DNA of 64,000 bases from Pontederia crassipes (GCA_030549335.1 CM060188.1:7688001-7752000), one strand, 5' to 3'. Counted from the stretch's first letter, positions 1 through 12,000 are shown. The notes: generated by a model from the sequence alone, not told the origin. Made by a program: numbers and translations.

Positions 1-100
1 AATATTTCAATTATGAAAGAAAAAAGGTGAGGGCAGCGCCTCCACCTCTCTCATCTCACGGAGGGGGCACCCCCTTTGCTTGCCCCTCTGTGCACGGGTG

Positions 101-1171
101 TAGGGCTGAGCAAACTTGGGAACGGACTCGGTCCCGATCCGAATTATACCGGATCAAAAGATTTTTGACTCGGTATCGGACCCGGACCCAGTAGGATTCG
201 ATACCGGGTCAGACTCGAAAATCTGGAAATTTGACCGGGTTTACAATCGGAAATCGTCGCTGACAGATCGACCGATGACCAAATCAGGCCGCCAGAGGCA
301 TCCAGCGTCTGACGACAAAGCACATGTTTGACATTGAAAAAAAAATAATGCAGAACCGGTGGAGTAGAGATAAATGTAGACATCAAAAGTCATATAATTG
401 AGGGTCAATAACAATCGTAAAAAATAGAACAGTTTAATTTTTCTTTCCTTCATCCGTTAATTCGTGTTTATCAATGAAACAACTGAAGTCTGAAAACCAA
501 ATCAAAATAGAAGAATCAAACAAGAAAAAAACCCAGTATTGAATTGAAGGTGCGCAATCAAGATGATCCGATCAAATTAAACCATGTTTGCGTTATAATT
601 GATGAGTAATCTGACGACGATGAAGGCACGATCGATCAATCTTGCTGTCGTCCGTTCTGCCACCTCCTGATATTGTCGCAGACTTTGCATCTTCCGGCCT
701 CCATCTACAATTGGGTCGCCAGAGGTCGGATCAGCCGCCTGGTGGCCGGATCTGGCGCCTGGAGATCCGGCTCCGGCAGAAGTTCGGCGCTTGGTGGCCG
801 GAGTAGAGGGAGAGATGGAGTCAAGATAATGGGAGCGCGGCCGGAGTTGAGATAGCCGTCGGTGTCACCGCCGCAGTCGTCATCATGAGAGAGAGAGGGA
901 GAGAGCGACACCACGAGAGAGATGGGAGAGAGAATGAGAGAGGTAGAAATGGAATGCGAGAGTGGGAGATCCGCCTTATATATTAATAAACCGGGCCGGG
1001 TCCGGGTCGGGTATCTGCGCTGCGAACCCGATCTCGACCCAAACCCGATGGGTTTTCTACAAAATGGATCCGGTCCCGACCCGAATTAGATCCAGACTGA
1101 ATTATTTACCCGGTTTGCCGGATCGGTGCGGTTCGGGTCGAATGGGTCGACTCGGACCGTGCTCAGACCTA
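101..1171. mobile_element. Non-autonomous hAT element, 1.07 kb
   Basis: The left end TAGGGCTGAGCA and right end TGCTCAGACCTA form an imperfect 12-bp terminal inverted repeat. The element is flanked by an exact 8-bp direct repeat CACGGGTG at 93-100 and 1172-1179, the target duplication length typical of hAT transposons. Both subterminal regions are packed with short GGGTC/GACCC motifs (about 120-240 and 990-1160), a usual arrangement for hAT transposase binding. No open frame resembles a transposase, so it would need one supplied in trans. Perfect target duplications suggest a fairly recent insertion. Confidence 0.85.
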
Positions 1172-1330
1172 CACGGGTGAGAGGGTGCTCTCCCTCCCTC
1201 TCTTGCCTTCGAGAGCGAAGAGAGGAGGGACGGCCACCCTTCTTTGCCTTCACAAGGGGAGTGACAGGCCGTCGCGGCGCTGCCCCTCCCATATGCATGT
1301 GGTCGATCAGGCGGCGGAGTTATCTTGAAA

Positions 1331-1536
1331 AGATTTTGGAGGGAGAGAGAAAGAGATGAAGAAGAAAAGGAGATGGATAGAGATCTTAGAGAAAGAGATA
1401 GAGGATTATGAGAAAAGGAGTTAGATGAATTTAAGATTTTGGAAGGAGAGAGAAAGAGATGAAGAAGAAAAGGAGATGGGTAGGGATCCTAAAGAAAGAG
1501 AGAGAGGATGATGAGAAAAAGGGTTAGATGAATATA
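1331..1536. repeat. Two-copy purine-rich tandem duplication, unit about 102 bp
   Basis: A roughly 102-bp unit starting AGATTTTGGAGGGAGAGAG at 1331 is repeated from 1434 with a few substitutions (for example GATGGATAGAGATC against GATGGGTAGGGATC). The DNA is GA-rich and lies just right of the hAT element. No gene function is seen. Confidence 0.75.
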
Positions 1537-2742
1537 GGGTTTAAGTTTATTGTGATATTTATATAAAAGATTGGATGATTGAGATTTAGTAATTTTAATT
1601 TTTAATAAAATATATATAAAAAAATTTAAAATTGAGATTTGGGGCAGCCCCTACCCTGATCCTCGAGAGAAGGATCGGGGCATTATGTCCCTCATCTCTG
1701 CTCCCATGGTGGTAAAATTCTCCGAAGTCGAGGCCCGTTCGAGAATTTTCCTTGGGGCCCCACAGGAGCGGGGGATATTGTCATTCCCGGTGTTGCTCTA
1801 CTTCGTCAACTCTGCATTGAGAGAGAGGGGCACCTTAGTCTTTTCACAAATAAAAAAAAGTAAAAAATAATAGAAAAGTTGACGGAACGACTAAAGTGGA
1901 AAATGCAATAAAGCTTAAGAATATAATAAAGTAAGTTCATATTTTAAGGTCAAAAGTAAAAAATCCTAATAATTTAGGAGATGTCTAAGAAAATAACCAT
2001 ATTAATAATCTATTTGAAATAAAAAAAACTCTATTAAAAATAGTCCATGGAATGCACCAAACTCCAATTACAATAGCATAACTTTTCAAAGGTTGACCCT
2101 AAAACTACAACCAACCAATGCATTTATAATTACATAGTATAATTAATAATAGAGAGCATACACATAGAAGTTGTAACTATTCAATATTATTTTAATCAAT
2201 CCATTATATTTTTAATTAATACAAAGTGGTATCTTATTAGATAGGCAAAACTTTTGTATCCAACAAAATGACAATAAACTCAGCTATGAGAATTCAACAA
2301 GAAACTTGTTATACTAGGTTCTTTTAGTATATATTCAATGAACTAGTGAAGACCCTTGCGCTGTGCGTGATTTAAAATATGTTTAATATTTTTATAATCA
2401 AATCTTATCAAAATTTTGATGTACTTGATATATATACTTAATAGATGTAACTATTAAAAAGATTCTAACAATTAACAACACGAATTTTAAATCATGTTCA
2501 TACTTGATTTTAAATAATAGGAACCTTAAGTTATATAATTTGGTTGTAAATTACACTATAATTAAATTCTTTAGCAAATGCGTTACGTAAATTTTCTTTT
2601 ACCATCATTGAATTTTTCAAATCGTCATAATTTCTCCTGGGGTATTATATATATTTAATTTAAATTTAAATAAACTAACCATAACAGAGATTTTTATAAT
2701 TATCGTTGTATTAATCCTGAGAGAAAATATATATAGTAGATG
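1537..2742. other. AT-rich intergenic DNA, no gene seen
   Basis: This stretch is AT-rich with no coding exon I can support. At 2338-2420 the plus strand starts AACTAGTGAAGACCC followed by a GC-rich short palindrome-like stretch. Read on the minus strand this resembles a Helitron 3' end (hairpin followed by CTAG), but the hairpin is weak and no 5' TC end was found. Confidence 0.4.
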
Positions 2743-4274
2743 CGTGGAAACAGGACCCATTTAATAAAAGGACCAGAGAACCCAACATACATATGTTATT
2801 AGTTAGTTACTACTTACTACAAAGCATCTATCATCATTCACTAGACTAAACCTAAAGGTGGTTTGCCTTTGGAACTTAATCAGCATCGCCGCCGCCACGT
2901 TCAGATCCTGAGCTCCTATGGCCATCAGTGGCGGCTGGCTCTGCAGGTGCAGCATTTGCATTTTGCTTATTTCCCTGCACATCTACAGAACTGCTTGCCA
3001 TGCCGCTACGCACAAACTCGCCCAAGCTTTGAGCTGCACGAGGGTCAGCACTGCCTCCGAGCGGTGGAGGCACATGCAAGTTGCGCATGCCATCAGCAAC
3101 TCCATGTCTCATCCCCATCTGACCTTGGAAGGGCATTCCTTGGGTTTGGTGGTGTAATTGTTGCTGTTGCTGCTCCTGCATTTGTTGTGGGTTGAACTGA
3201 AGAGGGGGTCTGGCATGGAACATATGTTGTTGCTGCTGCTGCTGCATGAAATGGCCGCCCTGTGGGACTGCACCTTGGGGCATCATCTACAAACATAAAA
3301 GATTTGGCATGATAATGTGATGAAAAGAATCTGTAAACAGTGGAAACAAAGTGACGAACAACCCACCTGCGGTCGGCCTGCAGCTGCTGGCTGAGCATCA
3401 GCAATAGCAGCTAAATAAAGTAAATTCTTCTGAAGCAGAGTCTGGTACCTGAAAAATTACCCTATCAGTCATGCACTAATACATATATAATACCACCAGA
3501 ATACCACGTGCTAATTAACATGGATGTCAAAAGACCACCAAAGGGAGTGCCAAAATTATCAGAAATGTAACACTGTATTGAGGCCATTATAAAGAAAGAT
3601 TAATTTGTGAACAGAAATGTAGTAAATAGTCCTCCCCCAACAAGAGCCTCCTCTAATGTTACAATAAATGAATGTGGTAAAGATAAAAGGTGAGGGCGCC
3701 TGAAGCGCCAATTGCTATAGGCAGAAGTCTACCCATCTTCTGAAAACATTTAAATGATGGGTAATTCATGCATCATTTGAAAACATTTGGTTCTAGTGAT
3801 GACTGAATATTCTTAGCATCAAGAATCCAATACAAACAGTATTTTTAGGATAGTACAAGTCCATGGAATGTCAAACAGGCAAGGGAGAGGCAATCTCATA
3901 AACAGTAAACCACTTAGATATTAAAAAATATGTGAAAACGGAGAAACATTTGATAAATGGGAGAAAAAATCAGAAATAAAAAGAAGATGTAGTGCAAAGA
4001 AGAAAAAGTTGAGAAATTAGATAATCCAAAAATAAAACATTACCAATGGAGTAATCAAAGCACATCTATATAGGACCCGCATGCAAATGATCCTTTCTTC
4101 TCAAACAATGTGTGATCAAAGTAATCTTCAAAAGACTTAGTTTGTGCATTTTTAACTATTGGTGTGCTCATCCTAACAGTTAAGTTGATGATGCTTGACA
4201 GGATAGAACTAGATATGACCAGACCTCAGCCCGCCCTCTTATCAAACGTTTTGATATTTTAGGTACATCACAGG

Positions 4275-4325
<51 letters not shown>

Positions 4326-4590
4326 TAAGGTAATTCTAAAGCCATCAAAATCAGGTAATGATGTGTGCATTTTAATTAGGTAGAAATTTGACTTTCTTTA
4401 AACTAATGAATAATCATTTGAATCAACTACTCAAATATAATTACATTATATTCTGCAGTATGTATTTTAACATAAAATTATGGAAAGTGTAAAAGACAAC
4501 AAATGTGGTTCAGAAGTATGAATTAAATATATCAAAGAGTTTATTTTGAATCATGTTATCCTTAATATAGTAGTAATTTCTAAATATTGT
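2743..4590. repeat. Left arm of large inverted duplication (GIF 3' half)
   Basis: This segment, covering the GIF 3' flank, exons 4 and 3 and most of intron 2, reappears in reverse orientation at about 9247-10962. Shared landmarks are the CTAATAACATATG motif downstream of the stop, the exons, and the AAACTCTTTGATATATTTAA motif deep in intron 2. Edges were set by eye where similarity fades. The left arm is longer mainly because of the (TA)n tract. Confidence 0.85.
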
Positions 4591-6581
4591 GATTATTTAA
4601 CTAAATTGCTTACTGATTTTATCTTCTCAAATAAAACAGATTACTTTTTAATAACATATATACTTTATATTTTATTACATTTTGGCCCCCTAACCATCGC
4701 TTATGGTTCCTGACACTGATTCCTTTGCCACAAAGGAGAAAGAATACCTCTCCAAATAAGTGTGACAGAAAAGTAATCACTTAGCCCAGTTGCATTATAT
4801 GAGCAATAACTTCATTACAGGACGATACTAAATAGACAATATGTTATTATTCAGTTACCTCATTTAGTGACCTTAAATAATTCCCCATAAAGAAATGGGA
4901 AATCATTGCTAGAAATTAAAATTCTAATATCTTGTGAATGCTAAGCACACTGCCTAAGATATATGAATGGTATAAAATATACTTCCTTATTCGTAGAACG
5001 TTAATATATTTGATGTGTTCATGTATCTTTTGAACATCATTGAACTTCATGTAAATATGGTTTCAATAATAAATTCGATGGTCATGTGATACACATAGGA
5101 GCAGCAGCTATGGGAAGAATAACTTGAACGAAATCCTAACAAACTTACTGAGCACATTCAGATAGCTTCCCCAAGTTCTGATTATCCAAGATTGCCAAAA
5201 TGAGTTGCTTATTCTCATCCAAGTACTGTACAAAAGCAATATTGATTATTTGTTTGTGTTTACTGCTTTGATTAAATGCAAATGAATCAGGAATAAAGAG
5301 TAATGTCTCAAAGACATATCACACAATGCAGTCTCTCCACAATAAAAAGAGGGGAGAAAGAGCATGTAGTAGATTCTTTTGGGGGAGCACATGCTAGCTA
5401 GAAGATGTAGAAGCAAGCCAATCATAAATGCCTCATGCCATAGATGAGACACTTAGGGTCCATTTGGATAAAGAATAACTTATAAGGATTTTTTTTTAGA
5501 GAGAAAAACTTATTATAAGGAATATTAATTTTTATTCTTAAGGATTAAGTATTTCAGTGTCAACAATTTTTATTCTGGCTGGCGGTAGTATTTGTTATGA
5601 CTGCAGACAAGAAACCGACAGAATTAAACATCCATTGGCAATTGTGCACCTAGATTTTTCCATTAACCCTATTCTATGAAGTGTTTGGCTGTTTAATGAT
5701 GGATTGGGAGATATTCTCCTTGTTATGCTCCAACCAAACACCCCCATCGTGTGCAATGGGTTAGGGTATTACAATTGTCATCATAGAAGCATAAAGTAGA
5801 TTGGAGCAGATGAATTACATTTGCTGAATTTCAGCTAAGGTACAAACTTACCTGCAAGCTTGAGAGTGTTGCAGTGGATTATATAAAAGGAAACAACAAG
5901 ACTAAAGTAAGATTAAGTAATTTTGCACAGGACACAATGAAATAGACAATCATGCAAGTTTTACAAGTACACCAACTTCGAATTGGATTTATGAAGCCAA
6001 AACAGAAGGGTAAAGTGCAGATGATCAGGAAGAGAGTTTTTCATATTCTGTTGTAGGCTTTCCACTTGGCTAAAAGATTTCCTGTTAAACATAATAAAAT
6101 TCCTCACATTTCTTTGACCCAAAAATGTTATCTACTCTTTTATAATGCCATAAACAAACTCTGTCCATTTTATCATAGTGTGATCAAATGATTCATGGGT
6201 CCGAAAGCCACATTACAACACAAAGCTGCATACTGCAAATCATAACAAAGTGTGCTGATAGACAAACAAAAGTCCACATACTGCAAATCATCCCACACTT
6301 TTTCACAGCCTTTGAAGACCCATGACCACAAGATGGTAGCATATAATGATCCAAACTTCAACCAAAGTGAGTAATTAAATTCCTTCATGATGCATGTTTT
6401 GCCAGATAAAATGTAAAACCCTAGCTGTTGTGAGACTCACCATTTCCAAACATCCCACAATGACCGTCGTGTGAGGACCTAAAATGGATAACTATCTCAC
6501 CTTTTGGATCTGTTCAGTTGTAATGTTGGCCACAGGAGGGACTGCCCCTGTAGGCGGCAGTGGATGAGTTGGCTGCTGCAT
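2876..6581 (-). CDS. GIF: GRF-interacting factor (GIF2/GIF3-type transcription co-activator)
   Basis: GIF proteins are nuclear co-activators that bind Growth-Regulating Factors through an N-terminal SNH (SSXT) domain, recruit chromatin remodellers and promote cell proliferation in leaves and flowers. Four exons on the minus strand: 6501-6581, 5149-5225, 3367-3448 and 2876-3286. Phases join cleanly to give 216 residues. The start is MQQPTHPLPPTGAVPP, as in GIF2/3 rather than GIF1. The SNH domain spans about residues 20-78 (YLDENKQLILAILDNQNLGK, then LLQKNLLYLAAIADAQP). The C-terminus is Gln/Gly/Met-rich and ends acidic. Intron 2 (about 1.7 kb) holds a long (TA)n run. A splice acceptor at 6638-6640 upstream of the ATG indicates a spliced 5' leader. 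The frame is intact; a broken inverted copy lies at 9.25-10.96 kb. Confidence 0.95.
4279..4322. repeat. (AT)n microsatellite in GIF intron 2
   Basis: An uninterrupted AT dinucleotide run of about 22 units lies inside GIF intron 2. It is nearly absent from the inverted copy, which reads only GCATATATAC at the matching place (about 9530), so the run expanded after or was lost since the duplication. Confidence 0.95.
5681..5743. repeat. Short hairpin, possible MITE remnant
   Basis: GTGTTTGG at 5681 is inverted as CCAAACAC near 5734, bounding about 60 bp inside GIF intron 1. The ends resemble Tourist-like MITE ends, but the unit is very short and no target duplication is clear. Confidence 0.3.
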
Positions 6582-6637
6582 GTTTTTCCACTAATACTAC
6601 TCTCTCAAGATCAGATCTTTATGGGTTCGTCTATTCC

Positions 6638-7185
6638 CTGCAATTAGAAACATTTTAGTGATAGACAGAGACAAGACAAGAACTAGAATTTGTCCAGAAG
6701 AATTGCAAACAATGTTGTCAGAACCAGGGCAAACATAGACCTAGAGAGATCTCCGGTTCATATCGACTTGATTAAGCAGGAGGTAAGACGAGATGATAAT
6801 AGAATATGTATAAAACCAAAATACATTACCACACATATTTCACAATCTTAGCCATAATCACATAACATTTTTCTCCCAAGAAGTAATGCTTGGAAACCAT
6901 AATCAGATACAACTTCTAATAAGATATGATCATAAGACAATTGCATACTAAAAATTAGTTTTCAAAAATCATTCTAACACAATGCATGCTTACAACAAAC
7001 TAAAAGATGATACACATCATACAACACATCGCTAGCAACAATGAACAAACCAAAGAATGATACACATTGGTATAATTAACATGATCTTTTTTAGATAGAG
7101 AGAGAGAGAGAGCAGGGTTACAACTGACATCATAAGTTGCCAATATAATTTAGGGGTAAAATCACAGGCTAAAATATGTCCCATG
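6638..7185. other. GIF upstream region, probable 5'-leader intron
   Basis: The minus strand reads a CAG acceptor at 6638-6640 followed by a 56-base leader up to the GIF ATG at 6581. The sequence above 6640 is AT-rich and intron-like. The first leader exon was not found, so the transcription start is unknown. A short (GA)n run sits at about 7096-7113. Confidence 0.45.
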
Positions 7186-8310
7186 TGTCACACCCTTAAT
7201 TCCAGTGAACTAAAAACCTCGGTGCACGGCCTGAAATCCTTCCTGCACGACGAATTCCAGCAACCTCCAAGAACTCTACTGGAGAGAGAAAACATCTCCC
7301 AGCAAGCCAAACCACAATGCAAGAATAGAACACACACACAACGATGAAGGGGGAAAACTCTCAGATATATTAGAGCAAAGCTCAGAGGTCTATACAAACC
7401 CTACACGACATGGACAACACCCTCTCACAAGTCCTACACGACTTGGACCTCTCAATCTCTCAACCAGACCCTACACGGCTTGGCTGTAGAGATCTCCAGA
7501 TGATTTACAAGGCTGGTGTACATGAGTTTATATAGGGGAGGAGTCATCCTCTAAGTAGACTCCTAATCCCAGCCGGCCCTAATAGATCACGCAGGATCCC
7601 ATCTAAAAAGGAAAAAACCCTAGCCCAAATATGACAAGGAAACCCTCCTTGGTTTCCTTTCCTTTGGTTAGCCTTCCTTCTCGAAGTGCCTTCGTTCATG
7701 ATGGAAAGTAAGTATCCATGCACCTTACTTTCCATCCGCCACCTTTCCTTCTTGGATATAGCCGCAGGTACCTGGAATTTACTTTCCTTCTTGAAAGCTC
7801 CCTAGACTTCTGAAGATGGGCCAGGCCCCTTAGGGTGTCAGCCGCCGCAGCCGCCATGTGCGTGCACCACCCCCCCCCCCCCCCCGTCCTGCCACGCCCG
7901 TGCCCTGCCGCATCCGCCATCCGCTGCCAAAGTGGGCATAATGCCACACCAAGCATTATGCCACTTTGGGCAGGGAGTCTTCGTCCCACGAGGCCTTCGC
8001 ATCTCCTCCCTAGTCGATGCGACTTTGACTCCAAGTAGGAGTAGGAGTCCCACTCCAGTGGGAGCAGGAGTGCGTTTTGCCTCTGCGCTCGCCGGACGCC
8101 ATCCGCTGCCTGAGTGGGCATAATGCCAACGCGGGCACTATGCCAACTTGTGCAGGGGTCTTCTTGCTGCCCTGGGAGCCTCCGTGCGCCCGGGTGTGTC
8201 CGGGTCGCGCCCTGGCCATGGCCCGCCACGCGCCCCGACGTCCTGCCTAAAGTTCGGGGTGACACGTGGCCCGTGAAGGCGCAGGGATCAGAACAGCGCC
8301 CCGCCTAGCA
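7186..8310. mobile_element. LTR-like repeat, possible solo LTR fossil (ends unsure)
   Basis: The block begins TGTCACACCC, a common start of plant Ty3/gypsy LTRs. It contains CCTACACGAC and CCTACACGGC repeats and a TATA-like TTTATATAGGGG at about 7530, and then turns GC-rich with a poly-C run at about 7869-7887. I could not place the right end or a 5-bp target duplication, and no internal retroelement region adjoins it. It lies upstream of GIF, possibly within its leader intron. The identification is tentative. Confidence 0.3.
7916..8185. repeat. Two-copy repeat with near-palindromic GCATAATGCC motifs
   Basis: Two diverged copies start at about 7916 and 8099 with CATCCGCTGCC. Each contains an internal inverted repeat built on GTGGGCATAATGCC; the first, AAAGTGGGCATAATG at 7930, pairs with GCATTATGCCACTTT at 7958-7972 and could form a strong hairpin. 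Period is about 183 bp. Confidence 0.65.
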
Positions 8311-9246
8311 CATCTTCACTTGTGGTGCTAAAGAGCTTTAGAGGGAGTTAAAGGAATGGAGAATACCGCAGAGTCGTTGTTGCAGTATCTTGGAAGCTGG
8401 TCTGCTGACTAGAGATCGCCGTCGCCTTGGGAGATTAGGAACACTGCAATTTGTCTATTGGTGAATCAAAAAAATGAAAAAGAAAAAGAAAGTTTAACAA
8501 AACAACTCAGACGAACAAAAATATATAGATCAAAAGAGGAACAACATTGAGAACTCGCGCTGCGGATCTTCGCACGGTTAGGAACCTCGCAGTTCTCCCT
8601 CGGCCCTCCACCCTCGTGCCCCTAGAAGCGAGCCGCCGCTGGCTTCGAAGCCGAAAAGAACAATAACGGAGGAGGAGGATGTTACGTTTTCTTCGGCTGT
8701 CGAGTGTCTCGTGAGGTATGGTCTCGGACGAGCATTATGGGTGGCGTCCCCCTGGCGGCGGTGGGCTTCTGGCAGGACGTGAGGGGGCTTGGCAGACAAA
8801 GACAGGGCTGGAGACTTCCTGTGGCAACTTTTCTGTGCTCCAGCGCAATCGCCATTTTTTGTGAGGAGATATGTTAAGCGGACGGTATTGTACATCACAT
8901 GTTTTACCATCTTTGGGAATGGGGTTTTGTCTAGCACCTGTTTGTTTTCTTTTTTGCCGCTTCACACTGGAGAGTGTTTCACTTGTATATGACGTTTCCT
9001 TTTGGTGATATATATATACACGGATGACAACCAAACTGGTGATCATCGTTTTCCTTCTCAAAAAAACAAAAAGAACAATAACGAAGAGGCTGCCAAAGAG
9101 AACAGTTTGGAATTCGTCCAAGCCCTAAATCACCCCGAAGGCATTTTTATTTCTATACATACATATTTTCATTCCAATTTTGCCCTCGAACCCTGCTTTG
9201 TTGTGTAGACCTCATTAATAACATATATCATGCACCTTTGGGTTCT
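8311..9246. other. Intergenic DNA, no gene identified
   Basis: Mixed-composition sequence between the LTR-like block and the GIF duplicate. Open frames of up to about 128 residues exist on the minus strand (8578-9121), but they show no recognisable domain. The phrase AAAGAACAATAACG occurs twice (about 8655 and 9071), suggesting an old local duplication. The undiscovered first leader exon of GIF could lie here. Confidence 0.35.
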
Positions 9247-10962
9247 GTTTCAATATTTTAGAAATTAATACTGTATTAAAGATAACATGATTTAAAATAA
9301 ACTCTTTGATATATTTAATTCTTACTTCCGAACCACGTTTGTTATCATTTACTCTTTCTATAATTTTATTATATTTTTTTTGGTTAAAAATGCATACTGC
9401 AGAATATAATGTAATTATATTTGAGTAGTCGATTCAAATGATTATTCATTAGTTTAAAGAAAATCAAATTTCTACCTAATTAAAATGCACACATAATTAC
9501 CTGATTTTAATGGCTTTAGAATTACCTTAAGCATATATACCTGCAATATTCAACCTGTGATGTACATAAAACATCAAAAAGTTGGATAAGAGGGCAGGCT
9601 GAGGTCAGGTCATATCTAGTTCTATCCTGTCAAGGATTGTCAACTTAACTGTTAGGAACTTGGGATGAGCACACCAATAGTAAAGAATGCACAAACAGTC
9701 TTTTGAAGATGTTGTATATTGATCATACATAGTTTGAGAAGAAAGAATCATTTGCATGTGGATCCTATATAGACGTGCTTCGATTAATCCATTGGTAATA
9801 TTTTATTTTTGGATTATCTAATTTCTCAACTCTTTCTTCTTTGTGCTATATCTTCTTCCACATTTCTGAATTTTTCTCCCATTTATCGAATGTTTCTCCT
9901 TTTTCACATATTTTTTAATATCTCAGTGGTTTACTGCTTATGAAATTGCCTCTCCTTTGTCTGTTTGACATTCTGCAGACTTGTACTACCCTAAAAATAC
10001 TGTTTGTGTTGGATTCTTAATGCTAAGAATATTCAGTCATCACTAGAACGAATGTTTTTCAAATGATGCATGTCATACCCCTCATTTGAATGTTATCAGA
10101 AAATGGGTATACCTCTGCCTAGAGAAATTGGCGATTCAGGCACCCTCGCGTTTTATATTTACCACATTTCATTTATTGTACTTGCTCCAATCTGTTCACA
10201 AATTAATATTTGTTTATAATGGCATCAATACACTGTTACATTTCTGATAATCTTGGCACTCGTTTTGGTGGTCTTTTGGCATCCATGTTAATTAGCACGA
10301 GGTATTCTGGTCATTGGCTCTGTATTATATATGTATTACTGCACGACTGATAGGGTAATTGTTCAGGTACCAGTCTCTTCTTCAGAAGAATTTACTTTAT
10401 TAATTGATTCTCAGCCAGCAGCTGCAGACCGACCACCAGTTGGTTTCTAGCATGCAGCAGCAGCAGCATGCAACAACATATGTTCCATGCCAGACCCCCT
10501 CTTCAGTTCAACCCAAAACAAATACAGGAGCAGCAATAGCAACAATTACACCACCAATCCCAAGGAATACCCTTCCCAGGTCAAATGGGGATGAGACATG
10601 GAGGTGCTGATAGCATGCACAACTTGCACATGCCTCCACCACTCGGAGGCAGTGCTGACCCTCGTGCAGCACAAAGCTTGGGCGAGTTTGTGTGTAGCAG
10701 CATGGAGGGCAGTTCTGTAGATGCGCAGGGAAATAAGCATGATGCAAATGCTGCACCAGCAGAGCCAGCCGCTGCTGATGGCCATAGGAGCTCAGGATCT
10801 GAACGTGATGGCGTGGATGCTGATTAAGTTCCAAAGGCACACCACCTTTAGGCTTAGTGTAATCAATGATGATAAATGCTGTGTAGTTAGTAGTAACTAA
10901 CTAATAACATATGCCTGTTGGATTCTCTGGTCCTTCTATCAAATGGGTCCTGTTTCCAAACA
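9247..10962 (+). pseudogene. Truncated inverted duplicate of the GIF 3' half
   Basis: On the plus strand this copy holds GIF intron 2 sequence, exon 3 (about 10368-10438), most of exon 4 (about 10455-10827) and the 3' flank. Exon 3 has lost bases around the LLYLAAIAD codons, giving TTACTTTATTAATTG with an in-frame stop. Intron 3 and the start of exon 4 are deleted and fused. Exons 1 and 2 are absent, so no SNH domain or start can be made. A residual 80-residue frame (10585-10827) still reads the GIF tail with substitutions. Introns are retained, so it arose by DNA duplication and not by retroposition. It lies upstream of the intact gene in opposite orientation. Confidence 0.9.
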
Positions 10963-11169
10963 TGGACTATACATATTTGAACCTCCCTTTGGAAACGTGT
11001 GATTCTTTAGCAACCACACGTTCCTCGAGTCCTAGAATGATGATGGATTTTTCTGATTTTATTTTTCTTCCATGGCTATGCATTTTGCTCATCCACATCA
11101 TATCACAGTTCATGGGAAAATGGGTCATTCATATTGTTCAATTCAATTTATTATCCAAATAACCTTAAT

Positions 11170-11345
11170 AATAAAATTTAATTCGAATAATTAACTAAAT
11201 GAAACACGAATTGTCTAAACAAACATAGAAATAAGATTTAACTCTAATAATGAAATAAATGAAACATGAATTATCTAAACAAACATAAAAATAAAGTTTA
11301 AATCTACGAATTAACTAAAAACATGTTAAATTAATTAACGGAATC
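11170..11345. repeat. Three imperfect 60-bp AT-rich tandem repeats
   Basis: Units begin near 11170, 11230 and 11290 with AATAAAATTTAA, AATAAGATTTAA and AATAAAGTTTAA. The first two also share GAATT(G/A)TCTAAACAAACATA. The period is about 60 bp and the third copy is the most diverged. Confidence 0.7.
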
Positions 11346-11429
11346 AATCAAACATCATATTAATAATTTCATAAACAAACATATTTAATTTATCGATTTT
11401 ATTCTAACAATTAAATAAATTTAATATTT

Positions 11430-12000
11430 TTTTCAAAAAAATGGCCGCCTCTGCTGGAGGGCAGGGGCGCCGCCGCCGATAGGGGCGGCGCCAGCCCCAG
11501 CAGGGTGCGGATCCGCCCTGTTTCTGGGCGGACCCGACCGTTTTCCGCCCCGTGCCGGGGTGGCGCCACTCCCACCTGGAATGGGCAGCGGCGGCGGCCC
11601 CGGCAGGGGGCGTGGCAGGCTCCTGTCCATGCTGAGGCCGCCACCAGTGAAAAGGAAAGGGGCGGAGGCGTCCGACTTGGTCGGATCTGTTGGCTGGATC
11701 CGCCCAACAGTAGGGCGGATCCACCCCTTGCCGCCGCCGCCGTAGATGGAAGATTGGAGGAGACTTGCCGGAGGAGACGCGAGCATGCCGGAGGAGAATG
11801 CCGGAGCTGCAAAGAAGTGTGAACAAGCCAGACCTCGCCGCAGCAAGATGCCGCCGGAGTCGCTGGAGCAGGAGAAGCAAGAGCGCCCGAGAGAGAGCGC
11901 GCGCATCGGAGAGAGAGCGCGCGCACCGGCGGAGAGGGAAACTGAGCATGTGGGCCCAAGGATGGGAGGAACAATTTTTATATGGGCTTCCTACGGATTT
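11430..12000. other. GC-rich island of unknown nature
   Basis: A sharp switch from AT-rich DNA to about 570 bp of GC-rich sequence with recurring GGCGGATC(C) and CCGCCGCC motifs. Frames stay open on both strands because of composition, and overlap in several frames without any domain I recognise. A TATA-like TTTTTATATGGG lies at the right edge (about 11975). It could be part of an unrecognised transposon or a captured promoter fragment. I call no gene. Confidence 0.4.

Noticed and set aside
5455-5500. GGGTCCATTTGGATAAAG as a Tourist MITE tip
   Set aside because: No inverted partner was found within the intron.
7696-8265. Minus-strand frame of 189 residues
   Set aside because: It runs through the GC-rich hairpin repeat and a poly-C tract, with competing frames and no domain.
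11404-11974. Overlapping frames of 105-187 residues on both strands
   Set aside because: All arise from composition of the GC-rich island; no domain and no splice context.
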